Assembly: GCF_037943105.1 (NCBI RefSeq)
Contig: NZ_CP149803.1
Span: 3,452,001-3,516,000, forward strand
DNA length: 64,000 bases
Reading direction: 5' to 3'
Origin: Pseudomonas sp. TMP9
Lineage (GTDB): Bacteria; Pseudomonadota; Gammaproteobacteria; Pseudomonadales; Pseudomonadaceae
Shown here: piece by piece, positions 57,165-64,000 of the stretch
Layout of the letters: every line of letters begins with the position of its first letter
Position numbering within the stretch: the first letter of the stretch is position 1
The notes under the pieces: model-generated
What the model saw: the letters and a program-made list of their open reading frames with translations, nothing else
The model's database searches: none
What the model was told of the DNA's origin: nothing
Program-made: the position numbers and the translations under genes

Positions 57165-57320
57165 TTACTTGATCTTGCCTTCCTTGTACATCACGTGCTT
57201 ACGCACAACCGGATCGAATTTTTTAATTTCGATTTTGTCCGGGGTGGTGCGCTTGTTCTTGTCGGTGGTGTAGAAGTGACCAGTACCGGCACTTGAGATC
57301 AAACGGATCAATTCACGCAT
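57165..57320 (-). CDS. rpmG: Ribosomal protein L33
   Basis: 51 residues: [20 protein letters not shown], then [17 protein letters not shown] and a basic C-terminus ending EGKIK. It is the cysteine-free (non-zinc) form of L33, the usual one in Pseudomonas. It lies 11 bases after rpmB, and AAGGAG is seen just before the start: one operon. Structural protein of the 50S subunit near the exit site. Confidence 0.96.
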   Translation of the reverse strand: MRELIRLISSAGTGHFYTTDKNKRTTPDKIEIKKFDPVVRKHVMYKEGKIK

Positions 57321-57331
57321 GATTTAGCTCC

Positions 57332-57568
57332 TTAAACCTTTTCGCCACGAGCACGCAGCTCGGACAGAACGATGTCGATACCACGCTTGTCGATGCAACG
57401 CATGCCTTTAGCAGAAACGCGCAGACGCACGAAACGGTTCTCAGACTCGACCCAGAAGCGATGATGCTGCAGGTTCGGCAGGAAACGACGACGGGTTTTG
57501 TTGTTTGCGTGGGAAATGTTATTCCCAGATACCGGACCCTTACCGGTAACTTGACAGACTCTCGACAT
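57332..57568 (-). CDS. rpmB: Ribosomal protein L28
   Basis: 78 residues, the standard length: [40 protein letters not shown] and a C-terminal [20 protein letters not shown] and GAGGC lie just upstream of ATG 57568. First gene of the rpmB-rpmG operon; it is part of the 50S subunit. Confidence 0.97.
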   Translation of the reverse strand: MSRVCQVTGKGPVSGNNISHANNKTRRRFLPNLQHHRFWVESENRFVRLRVSAKGMRCIDKRGIDIVLSELRARGEKV

Positions 57569-57915
57569 GCCTCAGCCCTCTAAAACCACATGCCCAACCC
57601 GGCATGGGTTGGCCGCTAATATTCAATCTTGGCGCTAAACGCCGCGTATCTCGAGGGTCTTACCGGCCGTACCTGAAAGCGCAAGAACCGGGCCCCTACA
57701 AAAGAGCGCTGCTTTATACCAGAACCCCAACGCTTCAACAAGATTAAACGTACTTTGCTCAACCACGTTGCGCGCCCACTTGGCCGCTCCACGTCAGCCG
57801 TTGAAGGGGATTAAGCCGATCAACCACTCGTCGCCAAGAGCCATTGCCCTGCTGCCGGGTAATGGCCTAGGGTAAGGCCTTCGCCCGCGCGCCCACCTCT
57901 ATTTAGGAGTTTGCC
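57569..57915. other. Intergenic region upstream of rpmB and of the solute-binding protein gene
   Basis: 347 bases between divergent starts. A hairpin CCAACCC, GGCAT, GGGTTGG at 57594-57612 lies in the probable rpmB leader, about 25-45 bases before its start. TTAGGAG at 57903-57909 is the ribosome-binding site of the binding protein. No gene seen. Confidence 0.45.
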
Positions 57916-59505
57916 ATGCGCCCCGCCGCCTTGCCGTTACTGCTCATCTCGTTGCTGGCCCACGCATTGGCCCACGCCAGCACACTCAGCGTCTGCACCG
58001 AAGCCAGCCCAGATGGTTTCGATGTGGTGCAGTACAACGCGCTAACCACCACCAACGCCTCGGCCGACGTGCTGATGAACCGCCTGGTAGAGTTCGATGC
58101 AACGAGCGGCACGCTGCAGCCGAGTCTGGCGCAAACGTGGGACGTCAGCCCGGACGGCCTCAATTACAGCTTTACCCTGCGCCCGGATGTGAGCTTTCAC
58201 CGCACTGACTATTTCAGCCCCAGCCGTTTGCTGAATGCCGATGACGTGTTGTTCAGCTTTCAGCGCATGCTTGACCCGGCTCATCCTTGGCACAAGGTTG
58301 CTGCCAGCGGCTACCCACATGCCCAGTCGATGCAACTGCCAAGCCTGATCAAAAGCATCGACAAAACCGGCGAACTCAGCCTGCGCTTCACCCTCAACCG
58401 CCCAGACGCAACCTTCCTCGCCACACTCAGCATGGGTTTTGCTTCAATTTATTCCGCCGAATATGCCGCGCAACTGCTAGCGGCGGGCACCCCGGAAAAA
58501 CTCAATAGCCAGCCCATTGGTAGCGGCCCGTTTGTGTTCAAACGCTTTCAAAAAGACGCCAGCGTGCGCTACAGCGCTCACTCGAACTACTTTGCCGGCA
58601 CACCTGGCGTAGACAACTTAGTATTCGCCATCACCCCAGATGCCAACGTGCGCCTGCAGAAGTTGCGCCGCGGTGAGTGCCACATCGCCTTGTCGCCAAA
58701 GCCGCAAGATGTAAAAGCCATCGAGGGCGACAGCCACCTGCAAAGCGTCAATACGGCGGCCTTTATGACCGCCTTCGTGGCCATTAACAGTCAGCATCCA
58801 CCTCTGGACCAGCCCGCTGTGCGTCAGGCCATCAACCTCGCCTTCGACAAGGCCAGCTACCTGCAAGCGGTATTCGAAAACAGTGCCGAAGCCGCTAACG
58901 GCCCTTACCCACCCAACACTTGGAGCTACGCTACCGAGCTGCCTGGTTATAACCATGATCCTGAAAAAGCCCGTGAACTGCTTAAGACGGCAGGCTTGGC
59001 TGATGGTTTCAACACCACCATCTGGACGCGCCCCAGTGGCAGCGTGCTTAACCCTAACCCGAGCGTCGGTGCGCAACTGTTGCAGGCTGACCTGGCTAAG
59101 ATCGGCATCCAAGCTGAAATCCGCGTAATCGAATGGGGCGAGCTGATTCGTCGCGCCAAAGCCGGCGAGCACGACCTGCTGTTTATGGGCTGGGCCGGCG
59201 ATAACGGTGACCCGGATAATTTTCTAACGCCGCAATTTGCCTGCGCCTCGGTCGAGTCCGGGCTCAACTTCGCCCGCTATTGCGACCCGCAATTGGACAA
59301 ACTGATTGCCGATGGCAAACGCACCAGTGACCACGTGCAACGCAGCCAGTTGTACAAGCAAGCGCAGCAGATCATCCAGCAACAGGCGCTATGGCTGCCG
59401 CTGGCTCACCCAACCGCCTACGCGTTGACGCGCAAAGAGGTCGAGGGTTATCAGGTCAGTCCGTTCGGCCGGCAAGACTTTGCCAAGGTGCGCCTCGTCC
59501 CCTGA
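57916..59505 (+). CDS. Peptide/nickel-type ABC transporter solute-binding protein (DppA family)
   Basis: 529 residues with TTAGGAG just upstream. Signal peptide RPAALPLLLISLLAHALAHA, then an SBP family 5 fold: VCTEASPDGFDVVQYNALTT, FTLRPDVSFHRT with LNADDVLFSFQRMLDP, PIGSGPFVFKRFQKD and, near the end, WAGDNGDPDNFLTPQFAC. It binds a dipeptide-like ligand in the periplasm. No permease or ATPase gene is adjacent, so it must share a Dpp-type transporter encoded elsewhere. Same position as PA5317 of P. aeruginosa. Confidence 0.93.
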   Translation: MRPAALPLLLISLLAHALAHASTLSVCTEASPDGFDVVQYNALTTTNASADVLMNRLVEFDATSGTLQPSLAQTWDVSPDGLNYSFTLRPDVSFHRTDYFSPSRLLNADDVLFSFQRMLDPAHPWHKVAASGYPHAQSMQLPSLIKSIDKTGELSLRFTLNRPDATFLATLSMGFASIYSAEYAAQLLAAGTPEKLNSQPIGSGPFVFKRFQKDASVRYSAHSNYFAGTPGVDNLVFAITPDANVRLQKLRRGECHIALSPKPQDVKAIEGDSHLQSVNTAAFMTAFVAINSQHPPLDQPAVRQAINLAFDKASYLQAVFENSAEAANGPYPPNTWSYATELPGYNHDPEKARELLKTAGLADGFNTTIWTRPSGSVLNPNPSVGAQLLQADLAKIGIQAEIRVIEWGELIRRAKAGEHDLLFMGWAGDNGDPDNFLTPQFACASVESGLNFARYCDPQLDKLIADGKRTSDHVQRSQLYKQAQQIIQQQALWLPLAHPTAYALTRKEVEGYQVSPFGRQDFAKVRLVP

Positions 59506-59508
59506 GAC

Positions 59509-60183
59509 CTAAAGCCAGCCGTACTCGGCCATCGACAGGGGCTCACCGTCGCCGACAATAAAGTGGTCGAGTACGCGCACATCCACCAACTCCAGCGCCT
59601 CTTTTAGGCGGCGGGTCAACACCCGATCAGCCTGGCTAGGCTCGGCCACCCCGGATGGATGGTTGTGAGTCAGAATCAGCGCGGCGGCGTTGTGCGCGAG
59701 CGCCCTTTTGACCACCTGTCGAGGGTAGACACTGGCACTGTCGATGGAGCCATGAAACAGCGCTTCGAAAGCTAGCACGCGGTGTTTGGCGTCCAGAAAC
59801 AAACAGCCAAACACCTCATGGGGTTCATGGCGTAGCAGCGCTTTCAGGTAATCACGTACGGCCTGCGGGCTTTCCAGCGCCGAGTCACGGCGCAGTTGCT
59901 CAGCCAGATGGCGCCGCCCCATTTCCAGCACGGCTTGCAACTGCGCGAACTTGGCCGGGCCCAGCCCCAGACGCTGGCTAAACGAGGGCAGATCCGCCTG
60001 CAACAGCGCCCGCAAGCTGCCAAAGTCACCGAGCAGGTGGCGCGCCAGGTCAACTGCACTTTGCCCAGCCACGCCGGTGCGCAGGAAAATCGCCAGCAAC
60101 TCCGCGTCAGTAAGCGTACCCGCGCCCTGGGCCAAGAGTTTTTCCCGCGGGCGCTCTGCAGCAGGCCAGTCACGAATACTCAT
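59509..60183 (-). CDS. radC: RadC-family JAB-domain protein
   Basis: 224 residues from ATG 60183 (AAGGAGGAG just upstream; a GTG directly before it is not needed). N-terminal helix-hairpin-helix (about 1-90: [37 protein letters not shown]), then an MPN/JAB domain with the metal motif [17 protein letters not shown] and a conserved Glu further upstream. Long called a DNA repair protein; the true function is unsettled. Converges on the binding-protein gene with 3 bases between stops and is divergent from coaBC. Confidence 0.93.
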   Translation of the reverse strand: MSIRDWPAAERPREKLLAQGAGTLTDAELLAIFLRTGVAGQSAVDLARHLLGDFGSLRALLQADLPSFSQRLGLGPAKFAQLQAVLEMGRRHLAEQLRRDSALESPQAVRDYLKALLRHEPHEVFGCLFLDAKHRVLAFEALFHGSIDSASVYPRQVVKRALAHNAAALILTHNHPSGVAEPSQADRVLTRRLKEALELVDVRVLDHFIVGDGEPLSMAEYGWL

Positions 60184-60385
60184 CACTCCTCCTTGTGGTA
60201 TCAGATGCCGCTAACGCCTTATCAGCGCGCCGAAAAGCCAAGCCTGACTGGCGTTTGGTGGTGCTCCTGCACTGCAGGCTCTGTGCTATCGTAGCCCAAC
60301 TTTTGCGTCGCGCCTGGCCTGGGGAGGTGTCGGCGCGACGTTGTAACCCTCTTTGACCAACGCCATCTTTATAAAAGGCAGGCCT

Positions 60386-61594
60386 ATGCAGCGGCTGTAT
60401 CGGAAACGCATCATTGTTGGCGTGGGCGGTGGTATTGCCGCGTATAAAAGCGCCGAGCTGATTCGCCGACTCAAAGATCAAGAGGCCGATGTGCGCGTGG
60501 TCATGACCAAGGGCGGTCGTGAGTTCATCACCCCGCTGACCCTGCAAGCGCTATCCGGGCATCCCGTGCACCTCGACCTGCTCGACCCCGAAGCCGAAGC
60601 GGCCATGGGCCATATCGAACTGGCACGCTGGGCTGATCTGGTGCTGATTGCTCCGGCCACCGCTGACCTGATGGCGCGCCTCGCCCAAGGCGTGGCCGAT
60701 GACCTGCTAACCACCCTCGTGCTGGCCACCGATGCACCCGTCGCCCTCGCCCCAGCCATGAACCAAGCCATGTGGCGTGACCCAGCCACCCAGGCCAACG
60801 CTCAATTACTGGCGGCGCGCGGTTTGCATTTCTTCGGCCCCGCAGCAGGTAGCCAAGCCTGCGGAGACGTAGGCTTGGGGCGCATGTTTGAAGCCGAACA
60901 ACTGGTGCAGTGCGCCGCCGACTGCTTCCAGCACCAAGCACTGACCGGCAAGCATGTGGTGATTACCGCAGGTCCCACCCAAGAAAATATCGACCCGGTG
61001 CGCTACATCACCAACCACAGCTCCGGCAAAATGGGCTTCGCTCTGGCTGAGGCGGCTGTTGAAGCCGGCGCCAAAGTCACCCTGATCAGCGGTCCGGTGC
61101 ACCTGCAAACACCCGAGCGCGTTACCCGCGTTAATGTCATCAGCGCCCGCGACATGCTGGCCGCCTGTGAGGCAGTGATGCCCTGCGATGTGCTCATTGC
61201 TGCAGCGGCAGTAGCCGATTACCGGCCGGAAGTGGTCGCCCAGCACAAATTGAAGAAAGATCCATCCAGCGGCGACGGTCTTCTTCTGCAAATGGTGCGC
61301 AACCCGGATATTCTCGCCACCCTGGCCAGCCGCGAAGACCGCCCGTTCAGCGTTGGCTTTGCCGCCGAGACTGAAAACTTGCTGGAATACGCATCACGTA
61401 AGCTGCGCGACAAGAACCTCGACCTGATCGTCGCCAATGATGTGGCCAACCCCAGCATCGGCTTTAACAGCGAAGAAAACGCCATCACCATCATCGACCG
61501 TGAGTTGCAGCAGAGCAGCTTTACCCAGACCAGCAAAAGCAAAATTGCCCGCCAGTTGGTGAGTTTTATTGCCGAACGTCTGGCTCAACGCTGA
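60386..61594 (+). CDS. coaBC: Phosphopantothenoylcysteine decarboxylase/synthase (CoaBC)
   Basis: 402 residues from ATG 60386 (AAGGCAGG upstream), giving [20 protein letters not shown]; a TTG at 60353 is rejected. The CoaC flavin domain (about 1-185) has the catalytic His in [29 protein letters not shown] and [12 protein letters not shown]. The CoaB domain (about 190-402) has [20 protein letters not shown], the nucleotide site [13 protein letters not shown] and HKLKKD. It catalyses two successive steps of coenzyme A synthesis from phosphopantothenate. dut follows after 29 bases, as in most gamma-proteobacteria. Confidence 0.96.
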   Translation: MQRLYRKRIIVGVGGGIAAYKSAELIRRLKDQEADVRVVMTKGGREFITPLTLQALSGHPVHLDLLDPEAEAAMGHIELARWADLVLIAPATADLMARLAQGVADDLLTTLVLATDAPVALAPAMNQAMWRDPATQANAQLLAARGLHFFGPAAGSQACGDVGLGRMFEAEQLVQCAADCFQHQALTGKHVVITAGPTQENIDPVRYITNHSSGKMGFALAEAAVEAGAKVTLISGPVHLQTPERVTRVNVISARDMLAACEAVMPCDVLIAAAAVADYRPEVVAQHKLKKDPSSGDGLLLQMVRNPDILATLASREDRPFSVGFAAETENLLEYASRKLRDKNLDLIVANDVANPSIGFNSEENAITIIDRELQQSSFTQTSKSKIARQLVSFIAERLAQR

Positions 61595-61623
61595 CGCACC
61601 ATTCACCGACCCCAGAGCCTGAT

Positions 61624-62079
61624 ATGCACGCCTTACAAGCCAAGATTCTCGACCCGCGCCTCGGCCATGAATTCCCCTTGCCGCATTACGCCACCCCAGG
61701 CTCTGCGGGCCTTGATCTGCGCGCCATGCTCAAACAAGCGTGCGTACTTGAACCCGGACAAACGGTGTTGATCCCCACGGGTCTGTCGATCTACATCGGC
61801 GATCCTGGCTTGGCGGCGATGATCTTGCCGCGTTCAGGGCTGGGGCATAAACATGGCATTGTTCTCGGCAACTTGGTCGGCCTTATCGACTCGGATTACC
61901 AAGGCGAGCTGATGGTGTCCTGCTGGAACCGCGGGCAGAGCGCCTTCACCATCGCGATTGGCGAGCGCATTGCCCAACTGATTTTGGTCCCGGTGGTGCA
62001 AGCCCACTTCGAACTGGTCGACGAGTTTGATCAAAGCCAGCGCGGCGCAGGTGGCTTTGGCCATTCCGGCAGCCACTGA
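61624..62079 (+). CDS. dut: dUTP diphosphatase
   Basis: 151 residues, the standard trimeric dUTPase length. The five motifs are visible: [12 protein letters not shown] (1), [15 protein letters not shown] (2), [13 protein letters not shown] (3), [10 protein letters not shown] (4) and [10 protein letters not shown] (5, the C-terminal arm). It hydrolyses dUTP to dUMP, keeping uracil out of DNA. Downstream of coaBC and 43 bases before algC, probably one transcript. Confidence 0.96.
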   Translation: MHALQAKILDPRLGHEFPLPHYATPGSAGLDLRAMLKQACVLEPGQTVLIPTGLSIYIGDPGLAAMILPRSGLGHKHGIVLGNLVGLIDSDYQGELMVSCWNRGQSAFTIAIGERIAQLILVPVVQAHFELVDEFDQSQRGAGGFGHSGSH

Positions 62080-62122
62080 TTGCCCCAACTACTTTCAGGA
62101 TGAATGAACGAGGAGACGCTGC

Positions 62123-64000
62123 ATGAAACTCTTCAAACGCACGGCAACGGACGCTGACGCGCCAACCCAAAGCGCCCAATTAACCAGTGCGCCTGCCGAG
62201 CCAAAAGCGGCTAAAAGCAGCCTTAATGGTCTACTGCCGGGTGTGCTGGCCGCTGTTTTCGGCACTCTTCTGGCCGGTGCACTGCTTTGGTTTGGTCCGC
62301 TTAACAGCGCCTACCAACAGCATGTACAACAACTCAGTCAGGCCTGGGGCGGTGGTCAGGCGACCGTATTGCAAAAAGCCCTGCAGCAACTCAGCGCCGA
62401 CACCCAAGCTGCTGCGCGCAACCCGCAGTTACTGCTAGCCCTGCAAAGCCAAGACATTAATCAGGTCCGCGCCGCCGAGCGCAACCTCAGCTACTGGCAT
62501 GCCGTGGTTGACGCTCACCTCAATGCCCGTGGCCAAGCCGTGCAGGACATGGGCCGTAGTGCACCCATGAACTTTGCCGCACTGGACATGCTGCGCCGCG
62601 CAGAGAACGGCCAAACGCCAGCACCTGAAGCCTACAAAGTAGGCCAGCGTTGGCTGGTCTATAGCGCTGCGCCGCTGCGTCTGAGTGAAGGTGAACCACT
62701 GCACGGCACGCTGCTGCTGGTCGTGGACCTGGAGCGCTTGCTCGCCAGCCTGCCGGTAATGCCCGCCGAGATCGGCCAAATCCAGCTGATCCAACAGTTC
62801 AACAACACCAACCCGCAAGTGCTCGCCCAGCGCGGCGAAGCCCACGGCACCGCGCAAGCATTCAGCACCGGCAACCCCAACTGGACCGTCAGTTTTACCC
62901 CCGGACCATCGCTGACCAACCCAGTGTTTTCGCCACTGTTACTCGCCATTGCCGGGTTGCTCGCATTGACGGGCGCCATTGCCGGGCTTTATTTGCTGCA
63001 AAGTCGCCTGCAACAACAGTTGCGTGCTGATGTCCTCCAGCTGGGTCAAATGCTCAAAGAACTGTCGGCTGGCAAAGCCGTTAAAGCCTTTAGCTTGGGC
63101 CTACCAGCGCTGGACACCCTCGCGCAAAACTTGGCCCGCATACCACGTCGCGCCAGCGAGCAGGCAAACCCAGCAGCAGCCGGCTCAAATGCGACGAAGC
63201 CCGAACGCGCGACCGCGCCAACACCGGTCAACGCCATGGTCGACCCCCTATTTCAAGACACGGACATCCTCGACATCGACATTCTTGACGAAGACCAAGA
63301 CCTGCTCGGTCTAAATGAACCGCCGCCAATGCCCGCCCAAACGCAGGCACCAAAACTAGCGGCTGATATTTTCCGCGCCTACGACATTCGCGGCATAGTC
63401 GGTCGCTACCTGAATGGCGAAACCGCCTACTGGATAGGTCGCGCTATCGGCTCGCAAAGCATCGCGCAAGGCGAGCCGAATATCGCTGTCGGCCGCGACG
63501 GTCGCTTGTCTGGCCCGGAACTGGCGCAGCAACTGATCCAAGGTCTGCTCGATTGCGGCTGTCATGTCAGTGACGTCGGCATGGTGCCAACGCCTGTGGT
63601 CTATTACGCCGGGCACATTCTCACCGGCAAATCTGCGGTCATGCTCACCGGCAGCCACAACCCGCGCGACTATAACGGCTTCAAAGTTGTTATCGCCGGC
63701 GACACCTTGGCCAATGAACAGATTCAGGCGCTGAAAACACGCATCGACAACAATGATCTAGTGAGCGGTGTGGGTACGGTCGAGCAGGTTGACGTACTGG
63801 AGCGCTACTTCAAGCAAATACGCGATGACATTGCCATGGCTAAACCCATGCGCGTGGTGGTCGACTGCGGTAATGGCGTGGCTGGGGTGATCGCTCCGAG
63901 ACTGATCCAAGCCTTGGGCTGCACAGTGATTCCGCTGTATTGCGACGTCGACGGCAACTTCCCTAATCATCACCCTGACCCCGGCAAGCCGGAAAATTTG
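62123..64000 (+). CDS. algC: Phosphomannomutase/phosphoglucomutase AlgC with membrane N-terminal extension, 3' end missing
   Basis: 626 codons are open from ATG 62123 (GAGGAG about 8 bases upstream) to the window end. The first 410 residues are an extension: a cytoplasmic start, TM1 at about 37-57, an extracytoplasmic region with a Gln-rich coiled part (58-270), TM2 at about 271-291, and an acidic linker (FQDTDILDIDILDEDQD). The catalytic part begins at ADIFRAYDIRGIVG (about 411); the phosphoserine is Ser511 in MLTGSHNPRDYNGF. Metal-binding and sugar-binding loops lie beyond the window. AlgC interconverts mannose- and glucose-6- and 1-phosphates for alginate, LPS and rhamnolipid. The C-terminal domain alone equals the classical 463-residue AlgC. 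Confidence 0.93.
   Translation, partial: MKLFKRTATDADAPTQSAQLTSAPAEPKAAKSSLNGLLPGVLAAVFGTLLAGALLWFGPLNSAYQQHVQQLSQAWGGGQATVLQKALQQLSADTQAAARNPQLLLALQSQDINQVRAAERNLSYWHAVVDAHLNARGQAVQDMGRSAPMNFAALDMLRRAENGQTPAPEAYKVGQRWLVYSAAPLRLSEGEPLHGTLLLVVDLERLLASLPVMPAEIGQIQLIQQFNNTNPQVLAQRGEAHGTAQAFSTGNPNWTVSFTPGPSLTNPVFSPLLLAIAGLLALTGAIAGLYLLQSRLQQQLRADVLQLGQMLKELSAGKAVKAFSLGLPALDTLAQNLARIPRRASEQANPAAAGSNATKPERATAPTPVNAMVDPLFQDTDILDIDILDEDQDLLGLNEPPPMPAQTQAPKLAADIFRAYDIRGIVGRYLNGETAYWIGRAIGSQSIAQGEPNIAVGRDGRLSGPELAQQLIQGLLDCGCHVSDVGMVPTPVVYYAGHILTGKSAVMLTGSHNPRDYNGFKVVIAGDTLANEQIQALKTRIDNNDLVSGVGTVEQVDVLERYFKQIRDDIAMAKPMRVVVDCGNGVAGVIAPRLIQALGCTVIPLYCDVDGNFPNHHPDPGKPENL

Overview
The window is a contiguous piece of a Pseudomonas chromosome (gamma-proteobacterium, moderately high GC). 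The gene content and order are diagnostic: hslR, hslO and pckA, then rimB-rimK, an AmgRS/OmpR-EnvZ pair, tex and gshA at one end; and rep, xpt, cycB, pauR, dadX, ridA, dadA, lrp, an ordL-type oxidase, kauB, rpmG/rpmB, radC, coaBC, dut and algC at the other. From memory these are two conserved neighbourhoods of the P. aeruginosa chromosome that lie further apart there. It is probably not P. aeruginosa itself: genes expected there are missing and several accessory genes are inserted. No tRNA, rRNA, CRISPR array, prophage or intact insertion sequence was seen.

Layout. 1-2.3 kb: the end of a cytosine-deaminase-like gene and a RecQ-family helicase. 3.1-18.5 kb: housekeeping and stress functions (pckA, hslO, hslR, rimBK, a large MASE1-PAS-GGDEF-EAL protein, envZ/ompR, tex, gshA). 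18.6-27 kb: an Rmf/CrpP-like small protein, agmatine deiminase, an MgtE with an extra N-terminal repeat, a SulP transporter, a four-gene BigR/YgaV-type sulfur import operon and a fatty acid desaturase. 27.2-35 kb: a four-gene signalling operon (REC-HDOD; a large GAF/PAS histidine kinase; a lone REC; Hpt-REC-REC-GGDEF) that reads as a complete phosphorelay ending in a diguanylate cyclase. 35-39.2 kb: a fasciclin-domain exported protein and a polyamine catabolism cluster (glutamylpolyamine oxidase, XRE-cupin regulator, glutamylpolyamine synthetase). 39.2-39.7 kb: a tandem array of REPIN-like repeats. 39.7-46.1 kb: chrA, pbpG, a GGDEF-EAL gene split by an in-frame amber codon, and rep. 46.3-64 kb: xpt, cycB, pauR, the dadA-ridA-dadX D-alanine block with lrp, a second polyamine oxidase, kauB, ribosomal proteins L33 and L28, a solute-binding protein, radC, coaBC, dut and the first part of algC, which runs off the end.

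Three themes recur. Cyclic-di-GMP: three loci (8.0-11.8, 27.3-34.9 and 42.1-43.8 kb), one of them apparently broken. Polyamine and agmatine catabolism: aguA, a glutamylpolyamine synthetase, two FAD oxidases, KauB and PauR are spread over 37 kb. Dispersed palindromic repeats: three families, two of them lying inside or beside operons. The most interesting items are the phosphorelay operon, the amber-interrupted ProE-like gene and the REPIN array.
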